Shown: positions 34,068 to 46,337, numbered from the stretch's first letter. The stretch: 64,000 bases of DNA from Evernia prunastri (GCA_003184365.1 NKYR01000093.1:98293-162292); one strand, 5' to 3'. The notes: generated from the letters alone by a model not told the origin. Translations and numbers: made by a program.

Positions 34068-37000
34068 TCATTCCAACCCCCTGCTCTTCTTCTTAGCCTG
34101 CTCCAACTCCAGCGGCGACGTGAGTCCATGTCTCCTCTTGAGATGCGTCCCCAAGTTATCCGACCTCATCCGCTTCGCGCGGCAATCCCGCTCGGGGCAC
34201 TTGAGACCTGCGTCCGGGTTGTGCCGGGGCGACGTCCGCAAGTGGCGGCTCAGGTTCGACCGGGCGTCGGTTGGCGTACCCTTGAACCCTTTCCCGCACA
34301 AGTGACATACTTCCACATGTGACGTTGAGGCGCTGAAGGTTGGCGACGTGGGTGAAATGGAAGCTTGAGACACCGCGGTTGGCGAGGTCATCGGAGTGCT
34401 GAAGTCGTCAATCGGAGAGGTATCCGTGGATGTCCGGGCCGTGAGACTGGTCGGTGAGGAGCCGAGGGTGAAAGTTCCAGCACTCCCTGCAAACGGCGAG
34501 GTAGTAGGCGACTCCGGGGAAGCCCCGCCTGGGCGGATGAGTCCCAGGACACTAGTATCTAGCCTAGGTTTTGAAGCAGAATCCAAGTCCCGGTGCCTCT
34601 TCAACCCTTCCGATATATCCATGATTTTTGTCAGATCCGCAATATAGTGCTGATCTCGCCACGTCCGATCTGACGAGCCCATAGCCGTGTTGCACTGAGT
34701 ATTCACCATACTTTGGAATCTCTCAAATACTTCGGGATATTGAGAGCTCCGCTAAGACCAGTGAGTACAAGATTTGGGACTTTGGAGATTTGTCTGTCAC
34801 TCACTCGGCCACTGGAGAGCAACGCGATCTCGACTTCGCGGTTCTCATTTAGAACCCCGCTGCATATACCGTAGCTAACATCCAGTATACTGGTTTGAAG
34901 AGCCTCAATGCCTTTTTTCCGTTCCAGAGGCCGAATAATCTTCTCCATTCCTTCGCCAATCCTGGGAAGCTCGTTTCCGGCAGCCACTGCAGCGCTATGG
35001 AGTGACATGTTCTTCTCCAGGACATGGGACTCTTCAAAATCTGAGCTGATGGTTAGAGGGGCCTTGTAAATGCTCCAGCGGTGAACTTGCCATCGAGAAA
35101 GCCAGCGCAGGCCCTGAAGACTTTGTTATCTCTCAATTCTTGAAGCCATGGTGCCTGATCCATCTCCAATGAAAGTTCCTTAGATGCGTTACAGGTGATT
35201 AACGAAGGAGGATTCGCGTTGGCAGTAAAGACTATTGTCTGGCGTCAGTGATGCAAAGCAAGAACCCGGGCAGATGGAAAGTTTAGAGAGCAGGCACAGT
35301 CACTGTTGCGAAAACCTTGGCCCAGTGTAAAAGATGAAAAACAAATTTCGGATGTATCCCAAAAAGGTCTCTGCTGACAATCGCAACCTCTTAACGAACG
35401 GACAAGACAAGACTGGCAATAAGAGGAGTCACTGGTGCCAGGACGAAGCTTGTGACCCAAGGAGATAGACGTATCTGACAAGTGAAAACCCTCTGTTGCC
35501 GCTTAAACATGACGTACGAGTTCAGCAAGCACAGCAAATGTGACGATGAAAGAATTCTGCCATCACAGAATTAAGAATGGCGACCAACAAATTTCAGTGA
35601 ACCTGGACATTAAACGATCCTAGTGGTGCCAGAAGCGGCACGAAATCTAGTTTTGAAAGCAATCGGGACAATCCAAGATTGAAATGCACGTACTCTGTTG
35701 ATTAGGAAGCCTCCACCAAAGATCCATGGCCGTCAAGAACAGGAGCTCTCCCTCTCTGTCGAACAACGCATGCCGCAGCTGAAGCGCATCTTGGAAGAAA
35801 GCATCCCAACGGTACGACTCATCCTCATGGTGTAAGACAAAGGCAGCGGCAAAGGCTATGTGCATAAACGAAAAGACTTCCTCGAAAGTCTTTTCATACT
35901 TACCACAAAGCCAAGCCTCCAGCGTGCCGATGCCCTTTGCGAACAATGTACGAGCGGACAGTGATGAGCATCGTAGGTGTAGCTCATTGTTTGGGAACAA
36001 CCTCTGCATCCACTCATTGTTGACAATCTGTACCAGTCCTTGAAGCTCTTCGACCTGAGTTCTCACATGGGGTCCGTGGTCCTGATTGGCCTCTACGTCA
36101 AATTCCTGAATCTGAACGGGAATCTGCCGGCCCTCACTGTTTGAGTACCAATGGTAGTCTGTTGGGTAGTTGGCTGATGTGGTGTTGGCTCTTGGCTTAG
36201 CAGGACTGCCCCGAACATTCGTGCGCTTTGGTCCTGGCGTTGGAAGCGTCGAGCTTTGTAATTTCCAGGCGTTGATGCAGTCGTCTGAATTTGTTATTTC
36301 GCTGACGCTTGGGACTTCCTGGGTGCTCGAAGTCGGGGAGCCGACGTTAGACATGGGAGATACAAGTGCCGAAGCTCGACTACCCAGGGCTATTGCGCTG
36401 GACAGCTGGGAGACCAGAATTGGACTCGGGGCGCTTGGAGAGGCAATTGTTGGCAATGGAAAAGCAAACCCTAGAGATGGCGTACTTGGACAGATGTCTG
36501 CGAGTTCTTCATAACAATCGTGGAATGGATTACGGGACCATTGCGTGTCCAAAATTTTGGTGAATCTTTTGCTAAGGGTGTCAGCACCCCCAGGTCTTTT
36601 GTCGCAACTGCTCTCAGCTTGTAGAGCTGGCGAAATCGTAGATGGGATCGCAGTGGGAGCGTCAGCAATGTTGCAGCTGACGCGATCTCGCAACTCTGCG
36701 GTCAAATAGACTGGGTCGACTGTTGGCAATTCTAGATTGGTCGGGACAGAAGCATCATACAAATCGGTGAAAAGTGGATCTAGCCCCCTGTAGCCAAAGC
36801 TGTCGCTGCCTGCTTCGATCCCTTCAAACGGAGTTGGAACGGACATCTCATGCATTGACCGCACATTGACTCGTTGTGATAACGGGAGCTCTGGTCTGAA
36901 AATATCGCTACCAGCAATCCCGGCGGTGCAAGCCAGATTGCCAGGGTATTTGGCCTTCTCATCTACCCAGTCAGGATAGGCAGCGTCAGTCCTGGTGTTC

Positions 37001-38126
37001 AGTTCGTGCGCTAATGAGGGATGGGGCATTAGCATTCCTCTTCCAACAGGTTAAATCAACTCATAGAAGATCTAGCTAGCACAACGGCGGAAACAAGCCC
37101 ATTCGAAAACACAAGACTAAGCGTGACACAAGTGGAGGCAGAGCAAGGAGGGTAGCTGAACTTCTGTCGCACAAAAACCATGCACCAAGACCCAGATCGA
37201 GGTAACGAACGAAAAGGTATGAAGGCGAAAGGTGCTTACCATGTGAGAAGCTTTGACCGACATTCGGGTATAGATCAAACTTCATAGCTCGAGCACCGTC
37301 CTCTATTTCGGCTTTTCCAGGGGCGTCCACTAAGAACAATGCGTGAGTTTATGAAAATTTGGCGTTAGCAGGTTGTAGACCACACACCTATCTTCCTTAG
37401 AGATCGTCTACGACCAAGCCACCTGAAGAAAGTAATGGCCAGCTTTGGTTCCCTTTTTTGCAGCCTGGGTCTAGGTTGTATATCGCATCCCTTGTTGCAC
37501 TCCAAAAATCGTTCGGGACGCTTGCAGTATGGGCACCAGTACCATCCGTTGGTCAGGCGAGGGCACCCAAAAACGTGACGCACAGTTGCATCAGCATCTT
37601 TGAAAATGTTGCGACACCATAGCATCGGACACATCAAAAGCTCTTCTTCTTCTATGTCTTGAGCGTCACGTCGGAAGTTTTTGACCCAGTCAAGAAAGCT
37701 CGACTGGCACCCTGTGCAAATTTCGATGTCAGCATTACTCGGACAAGGCAAATATCGGAGTTGCAAGATAGTCCTTCATTTTTGATACCAAAGAGAAAGG
37801 TGAATTGTGGAATCTACATACCATGTTGTGAGAAAGAACCGAGGACTTTCCTGCTGACGCCTTCGTTGAGATGAGGTTTGAGTCTGAAGGGCAAGCGTCA
37901 GCGTGGGCATGCCAGAGCAAATTGTCACGGCCAACTCACGCGCAAGGTAACCCGCGAACGTTGATTGGATTCGTTGTGCCACACATCCTGATTGGCGCAC
38001 TGACTCTCGTTGGTACTTTTTGCAGTAGTCAGCGGATGGTTCCAGAATGATGGGATTCCGTTCGTTGGGGAATGCAGGAGTTATAAGCCCAAGGTCTCCG
38101 GAGGGAAGATGAGGATGAGGTGACAT
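34068..38126 (-). CDS. Large multi-exon zinc-finger protein with C-terminal C2H2 fingers
   Basis: A phase-consistent nine-exon model gives about 1045 aa: 38126-37940, 37883-37822, 37703-37388, 37329-37240, 37037-35694, 35474-35404, 35238-35091, 35040-34805 and 34751-34068. The N-terminal part has a Cys/His-rich zinc-binding region (CPMLWCRNIF...HVFGCPRL...WCPYCKRPE...CNKGC). The middle is Ser/Pro-rich, then a helical region (SFMHIAFAAAFVLHHED). The C terminus has two C2H2-like fingers, CHLCGKGF...H and CPERDC...HLKRRHG. This resembles a fungal family with a RING-like start and C2H2 end; DNA binding is inferred. The exons at 37703 and 35474-35404 are the least certain. One intron (35041-35090) would be GC-AG. 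Two separate genes remain possible, but matched phases across the long intron favour one. Confidence 0.65.
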
Positions 38127-40253
38127 GGTTTAAGACTTCGGAGCACTGGATGTTGCGATTACACTAGAGTCCGTATGCCGTCTTCTGGAACGCCCATCCA
38201 TTGGCGCAGAGGAAGAAAACGGTAGTGACGAGTTGCGCGCATGAACCGTCCTGCATTTGCCAAGTAGATGAGCCAAAACATTTGGAGGGGTAGCTGATAG
38301 CTTCAGGACTGGGTGTAGGAAGCAACAAACAACCAATGTTGTCTTGCGACGTATCGGAGAATACGAGCTAACCATTGAAGAGCGTATATTCAATTCCCCG
38401 GTTCCGGGAAGAGTCGTGCAGCAAGGAAATTTTTCGCATGATCATGCACGGTCTCGCAGAGGTCGCCCACTTAGGGCCTTGGAGACTGCATTATTGGCCG
38501 TATGTGTAGCCCAAAACGACTCTGATATGCGTCATCGCCCTTTGGCGCATCTGGCCGTCCCAGGCCGCCTCGTGGCCACGAATCCTAACGCCTCAGGCTC
38601 ACCGGTCTCCTGTGGCCAGGCACAAGGAATGCGGCCCATGTCAATTGAATGCGGATGTCCGATTATTGCCCCCACGAATCTGATGCGATCCATAGAGGGC
38701 CAACAATCACTGAAAAGAAGGCAACCGGCTAGTAAAGCGAGCGAGAGATGAGCTGTCCATGGCTGGCATCTGTACGAGTCCTGCAGGTTGTCGCGCAAGC
38801 TCTGGAGTATGAACGCCCGGTTTTGGAAAGAGCCGTAGGCAAATGAAGCTAGGATGGAAACGAAGAGCGATCCAAGGCTCACAGCGAGGACAGGTGTGTG
38901 TCACCGGTGGGACCCTTGTGACTGCTAGAGAGGCCCGGGAGGTCCGGCCAGTCCTGAAAATGTTAGTGGAAACTGTTGCCTTAAGGATACCTATGCACTT
39001 ACCAATAGAGGTCTGCTTTCGCTTGCCAGGACTTTGGAGGCGTCCAGAAATCGAGCGACAACAAATCGGGCGGCAATTCAGGACTGAAGAAGCGCTGTTG
39101 TGCAATAGTCCGATTTCCTCAGGGGGCAACGGCTGTTGTGAAATGTCATGTGATAGATTGATCGGGACGTGGGCTCGGCATCATCGGATAAGCATTTCAG
39201 TCCTTCTCATTCTCTCGTGGCAGCCTTGCGGCTCTCCCTGCCACCCAGAGGAAGCAAAGACATGATGTTTAATCCTGAGAAAAGGAAGACAGTGGAAGGG
39301 ACACGTTATAGAAATAAATGTGAAGACCTGAACCACTCCTTGGCTTTTTTGTGCCGCAGAGTCTCGGGATGTAACGTCGTTAACTCTACGATGGTGGAAG
39401 ATTTTCCGAGTAGGAGCAATCCTTCTATCGGTATTCCATGCCTTGTGTACAGCCAATAAGGATAGACCCCGCACCAACTTGGCAAAGAGTATGCAGCAAC
39501 GGCATCGGTCTATGAAGGATATGCACGTATATCAGGCTCTCATAGATAAGATCTGCGTGTACATAGTGCCAAACAAGTATATGTATGATACGAGTAGCTG
39601 GACATATCAAATGTTGCATCGATATCTGTGCATCAGAGCGGGGTGTGCATGCTGCTAGATAGTCATCTCGATCAGTTCGCGAACATCTCCACATTTCCGC
39701 TTGCGCACATATTGATTCCAACCTGGTACATCTCACATATTGATAAATTTTTAAAAACTGTTAGAGAAGACAATTCTTGTCGCAGGTCATATGACTCTGT
39801 TAGTAGAATGGATTTCATGATGTGTCAGATAAAGGTGCTGCTGTTGATGAGGTAGAAAAACATGAAGCAACAGCAGGTAGCGCATCCCTACCTAGCACAT
39901 TCCCAGATCTGGTGTCAGCTCCTGCTCCAAAGGACTTTTGTTTATGAGGTAAACACAACACTTCAAATGGCCTTACTTTTTTTTTTCTGTTTCCTTCCTT
40001 CCACTATTGATTTTATCCTATCTATCCTGTGTAGGGTAGGCTAGGTCGGTAGGCTGCCTCAGCTGCCTCAGGCCTCCGCTGCCGAAAGTGGATCCCCTAG
40101 GTTAAGCCCTACCAATGGCCAGAGATACCTAAGTATCTAGATAGCTTGGCATGGATCAACGTTTTGCCGAGAGGCGAATTCGCACCTGAGGTAATCCGTA
40201 GACTCTCACGACTCTATGGAGCATTAATCAAGCTACTTCTGACTTGGCCAGCT
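38127..40253. other. Long intergenic region; one spliced-looking site inside
   Basis: No protein family recognised. A good intron signature on the minus strand at 38954-39002 is listed separately. A T-rich run (39978-39988) and short AGGTAG/CCTAGG words occur near 40030-40130, upstream of the AP endonuclease. Confidence 0.45.
38925..39129 (-). other. Possible short spliced transcript or last exons of a small gene
   Basis: The minus strand shows a textbook intron: donor GTAAGTGC (at 39002), branch CTAAC, acceptor TTTTCAG (ending 38954), 49 nt. Joining the flanks keeps an open frame from about 39129 to a stop at 38925, only about 50 residues, with a second possible acceptor (CACAACAG) just upstream. 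It could be the 3' end of a small gene or a spliced non-coding RNA. No start codon or family is recognised. Confidence 0.3.
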
Positions 40254-42172
40254 ATGACGGCTTCAAGACGACTAGCTGCTCGTTCCCAAGCATCCTCTAG
40301 GTCACAGCATCGAGAACCAGGGGTCAATGTAGCTGCAGACTCTCCTACTCTGAAAACGACACGCGCCAGTCGCTCCTCAAATAAGACAGCCGAACTCGAG
40401 GCTAATGGTATAGGAAACAAGGAAACACCCGGCAGTCCTGTAAAAAGGAAAAAGATTGAAGCTGTTATTACGGAGGAGGTGTCACCGGCGGAGCCTAAAG
40501 AATCAACCCCCAAGAAGACCAAGCTACGAAAAGAGGTCAAGCAAGAAACTCAAGAGCACGAGCCATCAGCGGAAGAGACCTCCACAAAGGGAAAGCAGAA
40601 ACCCAGAGTAAACAAAGAGCAAGTGCCAGCAGATCCCCAGATCAACGGAGAAGATCCCAAGGCAGCTAAGCGCAAGAGGACCGTCAAAGCTGAGAAAGCC
40701 GAGATCGAACTCGGCGAGCCATCGCCTAAGAAGACAAAACGGAAGAAAGACACCGAGGTCGAGGTCGAAGTTGATGAGAACGTTGTAGACGAAGCCTCGC
40801 CGAAGAAGGCCGCACGCAAAACCAAGGTCAAGGAGGAAGAAGAAGAAGTTGAAGAGGGTGAAGAGGGCCAGAAGAAGACAAAACGCAAGAGGAAGACCAA
40901 GGAAGAGAGAGAATTAGAAGCCATGCCCCTGGCTGCCCGCACCGACGGGTTACGCATGTTCATTGGGGCCCATGTCAGTGGTGCCAAAGGTCGGTCTTTC
41001 TCGATGTATATAGCACCAGTAGAACTGAGACTTTTCAACCATCTAGGAGTTCACAATTCTGTCACAAATTGCGTGCATATTGGCGGGAATGCCTTCGCCA
41101 TGTTCCTCAAATCGCAGAAGAAGTGGGAGAACCCCCCTTTGCAAGACGATCACAGGGACCAGTTCAAAGTACTATGTAGCGAGCACAGATACGAAGCGGC
41201 AAGGTATGGAGCTGCTCCCCATCTCCAAAGCTGACCAAACCAACCTGACTCATCATTCCCTGTAGTCACATCCTGCCCCACGGTTCCTATCTCGTCAATC
41301 TCGCCCAGGAAGACGCGGCCAAAGCCACTCAAGCCTACAACGCCTTCCTCGACGACCTCAACCGCTGCGAATCTCTCGGCATCCGACTCTACAACTTCCA
41401 CCCGGGCTGGACCGGCAGCCACCCTCGGCCTTCCGCCATCGCCCGTATAGCCAAGGCCCTCAACCGCGCCCACGCGGCCACCAGGACCGTAACGCCCGTC
41501 CTCGAAACCATGGCCGGCGGCGGCAACGTCATCGGCTCCACGTTCGAAGACCTGCGCGACATCATCGCGCTCGTGGACGACAAGGAACGCATCGGGGTAT
41601 GTCTCGACACGTGTCACGTGCACGCCGCGGGATACGACCTGCGGACGCCTCTGGCTTTCAAAAAGACTCTGGACGACTTCGACAGGGTAGTGGGGATGAA
41701 GTACCTCTGCGCGCTGCACCTCAACGATAGCAAAGCACCCTTCGGCAGCCACAGAGACCTGCATCAGAACATCGGCCTCGGCTTCCTCGGTCTGCGCGCA
41801 TTCCACAACGTGATGAACGAGCCGCGGTTCGAAGGGCTGCCCATGGTGCTGGAGACGCCGATCGACCGCAAAGACGGCGAGACGGGCAAGGACGTGGAGG
41901 ACCGAGGGGTCTGGGCGAGGGAGATCAAGATGCTGGAAGGACTGATCGGGGTCGATCCGGACGGGGATGGATTCAAGGCCGTGGAGAGGGAGTTGGCGGA
42001 CCAAGGCGCCGAGGAGAGGGCCAAGTATCAGGAGCAGTTTGAGAGGAAGGCGGAGAAGGATAGGAAGGCGTTGGAGAAGGGACAGACGAAGTTGCAGTTT
42101 GGGAAGAAGAAGAAGAAGAAGGGGAAAGAGGAGGAGAGAGGGATCGAAGAAGGGAGTGGTAGCGAAGCTTGA
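40254..42172 (+). CDS. APN1: AP endonuclease, endonuclease IV family, with long charged N-terminal extension
   Basis: Cuts DNA 5' to abasic sites in base excision repair. Three exons: 40254-40989, 41047-41203 and 41266-42172; phases agree, giving 599 aa. The ATG at 40254 is the first in the open frame; further upstream only non-ATG codons occur. Residues 1-235 are extremely rich in Lys, Arg and Glu (repeated PKKTKRK-like basic patches), consistent with nuclear import and disorder. The catalytic TIM barrel starts near RMFIGAHVSGAKG. Metal-binding motifs are visible: VHIGGNAFAMFLKS, LETMAGGGNVIG, GVCLDTCHVHAAGYD and LHLNDSKAPFGSHRDLHQNIG. The C-terminal tail is again Lys-rich. Intron 1 is 57 nt, stop-free and a multiple of three, so retention would insert 19 residues in frame. 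Confidence 0.93.
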
Positions 42173-42651
42173 GGACCAACGTTATGCAGCGACCGCTACT
42201 TGGAACCCGAGAGCTTACTAACTCATAAGGAGATCAAAATACAAGCAATAGAAAGGCTTCGTTTCGCTATCTCTGTGCTCATCACGGGGTCCATCTTATT
42301 GGCCCTCTGGTGCTCCGAAACTCCCTGCCTGGGCTGGCTTCCCCCGCAACTCCTCGAAAAAAAGAAGAGGCCGAGACGTAAAATTCCCTTGAACGTAACT
42401 GAGACAAGTCAGGAAGGGCGAACAAGGATCGTCAATAAAGGGTTGAGGTTCTCGATCGCTCCCATACCGCTCCCATACATAAAATGTCTTTGAATTGACA
42501 CGCTAGTCCCTCACGTATTCGATCCCTTGGGTAGCGACCACTAAGCACTACTAAGTAATCCACCAATCTGTGGGTGGATTATCAATGCAACAAAGCCTTT
42601 CATGTAAAACTCCGGTCAGGATGTTCGGTTTGGCATCGCCCGATGATACCC
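42173..42651. other. Short intergenic region between convergent genes
   Basis: Terminator/3' UTR space for the AP endonuclease and the RRM gene. No gene seen. Confidence 0.5.
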
Positions 42652-43905
42652 CTATCCGAGCACTTTCAAGCCCCCTTTCGTCTTGCTCTGCTTCTTCTGG
42701 ACGCCAGCCCCAGTCCCACCTCTCCCACCTCCTCCGCCTCCTTTCCCTCCCTTCCCGTTCTTCCGCTTGTCCTGCGGTACCGTAGGCCTGATCTCCGTTG
42801 TGCTCTTCCTCAACAGCACAGGATGACTTCCGATGTATTTACCCTGCATATCTCTCGCTGACTGAAAATACTCCTCTCCATCCACAAAACTCACGAAACC
42901 GTATCCTTTGCTCTTTGTCGTCCGCTTGTCCCTCACTACCCTCGCTTTCACCACTGAAGGATACTTTGAAAACGCTTTGAGGAGAGACTCGTCCGTAACT
43001 TCGCCCGCAAGATTTCCAACGAATAAACGGAAATGAGCCGGGTCCCATTCAAGCAGCGATGGATCCTGCCACGTCTGTCCACCACCGCTACGCACGACCG
43101 TTTTCTGCTTGCCGTCTGCGCCTGTAACAACAGCCGCCACGCCAGTATCGGCGTTGGCCGCGGAACTCATAGCCGAATTACTCATCGAGGCACCTGCAAC
43201 GTCCTGTCGTACACCCAACGGAGCTGTGTTGGCACCGGTCGAAGAAGGACCACCTTCACCTCCAGTGCCGAATCTGCTGAAAGGCCGACTTGCAGTGCGG
43301 CTGCTGTCTGCATCCTTCCCGGCGTATGCACTTTGCCACTGAGCTATCTGCGCTTCCATTTCTGGGTCCATCTCCTGGCTGTTACCGACGCCTCCGCCTC
43401 GCCCAGCGCCACCTTGACCGGGCAGGGGAAAAGGATTCCGTATTTGAGGTGGTGTGGGCTCGACATATGGTTCTTCGAAGGCGGGCTTTTGGTAATAGGA
43501 TGGTGTTGGGGGTTGTTGGTATGACGGTTGTGCCTGATATGCACCGTTGGCGTAGGTCGTTTGAGGGGCGGAGAAGCCTGTTGGCGGGGCAGGGGCGGCT
43601 GAGACCACAGGACTATGAGTGCGGAACGATTGACTATTTGCAGCTACGGATCGTGGTTGGAATCCTGTGAAACCACCGAAACTGCTCGGAGGCTGATTTC
43701 CCCCGGTGTTGTTTGAAGTACCATTGTAGCCTCGCGTTCCTGGGGCGGAGGAGAAGGTCGGGGCGGAGGAGGTGGTAGGCTTGAAGGGCGGAGGTGAACC
43801 AGCCGACGGTGGGGGTCGCGGGGGCAGCGAAGCGTGAGCTGGAGAGTTGGCGGATGAAGACGAGGTTTGTGGTAACTTCAAACCTGGAGGCGGTGGATAT
43901 GACAT
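42652..43905 (-). CDS. RNA-binding protein with one RRM (RBM42-like)
   Basis: Intronless, 417 aa. The first ~270 residues are low-complexity and rich in Pro, Gly, Ser and Gln. One RRM lies at about 290-370, with RNP2 LFVGNL and RNP1 KGYGFVSF. The lead-in WDPAHFRLFVGNLAGEVTDE and the segment DMQGKYIGSHPVLLRKS match the RBM42 group, which binds mRNA and is linked to splicing and stress granules in animals. The C terminus is Gly/Lys-rich. It is divergent from 6-phosphogluconate dehydrogenase, 558 bases away. Assignment to RBM42 is by motif memory, not by search. Confidence 0.88.
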   Translation of the reverse strand: MSYPPPPGLKLPQTSSSSANSPAHASLPPRPPPSAGSPPPFKPTTSSAPTFSSAPGTRGYNGTSNNTGGNQPPSSFGGFTGFQPRSVAANSQSFRTHSPVVSAAPAPPTGFSAPQTTYANGAYQAQPSYQQPPTPSYYQKPAFEEPYVEPTPPQIRNPFPLPGQGGAGRGGGVGNSQEMDPEMEAQIAQWQSAYAGKDADSSRTASRPFSRFGTGGEGGPSSTGANTAPLGVRQDVAGASMSNSAMSSAANADTGVAAVVTGADGKQKTVVRSGGGQTWQDPSLLEWDPAHFRLFVGNLAGEVTDESLLKAFSKYPSVVKARVVRDKRTTKSKGYGFVSFVDGEEYFQSARDMQGKYIGSHPVLLRKSTTEIRPTVPQDKRKNGKGGKGGGGGGRGGTGAGVQKKQSKTKGGLKVLG

Positions 43906-44463
43906 GATGAACGGCTGTGCTGTAAAGCCTTGGGTGTGATGATTTGGGTACGTACCTCTCGCCTGAGACTTTGCAGCGGCCGAGGTGGTTTAGATACGGT
44001 TTGTTATTGATTGCTGAATCGCGTGAGGAACAAGTAAGGAATGCAGAATGGGATCTGATATCTGATTCACAGAGGGTGAAACGTACGGGTACTTGTTAAA
44101 GATACCGTAAGGTAGATAGCAATTGAAGGGTTGGGTGGTTTCACTGGTTTACAGTTGCACAAGAAAGGGCTTGGCATAGCTTGGCATTAATTGGGATGTG
44201 GGATGTGGGATGATTTTATTCACTATTCACCGATTGGTGCTAGTGACACGTGCATTAACCTACCTTAGCGCCGTCAATTTCTCCCGCACCAAATGGCAAA
44301 TAATAATGAGGGCTTTCTTTCCTTCTTACTTACCTTGCGTCACAGTTCGTTCTCTACTTCTCGATGCGTTGAAGAGAACAAACTTCATTAAAATCAAACC
44401 TTCTTATATACAATCTTCTACAAACAACACCTACAAAATTTGAGAATCGTCCAAACGTTCAAG
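43906..44463. promoter_or_regulatory. Bidirectional promoter between RRM gene and 6PGDH gene
   Basis: 558 bases shared by two divergent start codons. No clear TATA box. A short direct repeat GGGATGTGG/GGGATGTGG lies near 44191-44208. Nothing else is assigned. Confidence 0.4.
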
Positions 44464-46337
44464 ATGACGGGAAAAGCAATGTACGTTGAACTTTCCCCCT
44501 CTATCCTTCATCCGGCATGCCCCGCTTCAACCCGAAATCCATACTCTCACAGCATTCGATCTCTGCCACTCCTATCCTTTGAGATCCACCAACCCTGACA
44601 TTCTTTGGCGACGCTGAATTATGTTGCTGAGAATTCTGGGCTGACTGTAGCGCCCGTCTGGCCGGCATCAATGTCGGCGGACTTGCGCGGATCACTCCCA
44701 GTGGTGACTTCGGCCTCATCGGTCTGGCCGTTATGGGCCAAAACCTTCTCCTGAATGTTGCCGATCATAAGGAATTCAATGTCGTGGCTTTCAACCGCAC
44801 CGTGGCCAAGGTCGATCGATTTATGGACAATGAGGCAAAAGGTTGGTCCATGTCCCCCTCCGCCTTCAGGAAGGCATTGCTGATGCTGCAGCAAAGACTA
44901 CAAAAACATCGAGGGAGCTCATTCCATGGAGGAATTTGTTCTGAAGCTCAAGAAACCCCGTCGTATCATGCTCCTTGTCATGGCCGGCAAGCCAGTTGAT
45001 GACTTCATAAACGCTCTACTACCTTTCGTCGAGAAGGGTGATATCATTATCGACGGTGGCAATTCGCACTTCCCTGACACCAACCGCCGAACACGATCAC
45101 TGGCCGAGAAAGGTATCAGATTCGTAGGCACAGGTGTATCTGGTGGCGAAGAAGGTGCTCGTTATGGACCCAGCCTCATGCCTGGCGGAAACGAGGAGGC
45201 GTGGCCCTACATCAAGGATATCTTCCAATCCATTGCTGCCAAGAGTGATGGCGAGCCATGTTGTGACTGGGTAGGCGACGAGGGCGCTGGTCATTATGTC
45301 AAGATGGTCCACAACGGTATCGAATACGGAGACATGCAATTGATCTGCGAGGTACAATGACCCGATGTTGATAATTCTGCCTCCGGTAAGCTCACGCGAA
45401 TTGTAGGCCTACGACATCATGAAGCGTGGCTTAGGCCTCTCTGCGAAAGAAATGGCCGATGTGTTTGCGGAATGGAACAAAGGTGTCCTCGATTCTTTCC
45501 TCATCGAGATAACTCGCGACGTTCTTCGATACGACGATGATGACGGCACACCATTGGTGGAGAAAATTCTGGATTCCGCCGGCCAGAAAGGTACGGGCAA
45601 ATGGACCGCCATCAACGCCTTGGACCTTGGTATGCCCGTGACTTTGATCGGCGAGGCTGTCTTCGCGAGATGCTTGAGCTCTCTTAAGCAGGAGCGTGGC
45701 CGTGCGGCAGGAAAACTTGCCGGTCCTACGCCCAAATTCGAGGGAAACAAGAAAGAGTTCCTCGCCAATCTGGAGCAAGCGTTGTACGCCTCAAAAATCA
45801 TCTCCTATGCTCAAGGCTTCATGTTAATACAGAATGTACGTCTTTTTCGTCTTCTCTGCAGGGTCTCGACAGCTGCGATACTCACCCTACGTGTAGGCTG
45901 CCAAGGAATACAAATGGAAGCTGAACAAGCCTTCAATTGCACTCATGTGGCGTGGTGGCTGCATCATTCGATCAGTATTCTTGAAGGACATCACTTCTGC
46001 ATACCGTAAGAACCCAGACCTTGAGAACTTGCTGTTCGACGACTTTTTCAATAAAGCCATCCACAAGGCTCAGAATGGCTGGAGAGATATTGTCAGCAAG
46101 GGCGCGTTGTGGGGTATACCTACGCCCGCTTTTAGCACCGCCCTGAGCTGGTATGACGGGTATCGCACGAAGGATCTCCCGGCCAATCTTTTGCAGGCGC
46201 AGAGAGATTACTTTGGTGCTCACACGTTCAGAATCAAGCCCGAGCATGCTAGCGAGAAGTATCCCGAAGGTAAGGATAACCACGTCAATTGGACCGGCAG
46301 AGGCGGTGACGTATCGGCGTCCACCTATCAAGCATAG
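44464..46337 (+). CDS. GND1: 6-phosphogluconate dehydrogenase, decarboxylating
   Basis: Oxidative pentose phosphate pathway: 6-phosphogluconate + NADP+ to ribulose 5-phosphate + CO2 + NADPH, in the cytosol. Five exons: 44464-44480, 44702-44841, 44897-45351, 45407-45835 and 45897-46337, giving 493 aa; phases agree. The first exon encodes only MTGKA plus two bases, followed by a 221-nt intron, a layout I associate with fungal homologues. Motifs seen: NADP-binding GDFGLIGLAVMGQN, the family signature IIDGGNSHFPDT, SGGEEGARYGPSLMPGG, the catalytic-region VKMVHNGIEYGDMQL and C-terminal STYQA. The second intron has a weak AAAG acceptor; an alternative would insert a few residues. Length and motifs match yeast Gnd1 closely. 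Confidence 0.95.

Noticed and set aside
38344..38751. 135-codon plus frame in the 38-40 kb gap
   Set aside because: No recognisable family, no splice signals and low-complexity chance composition.
41150..42004. 284-codon open frame antisense to the AP endonuclease
   Set aside because: It lies opposite well-supported exons with endonuclease IV motifs; the open antisense frame follows from GC-rich codon use.
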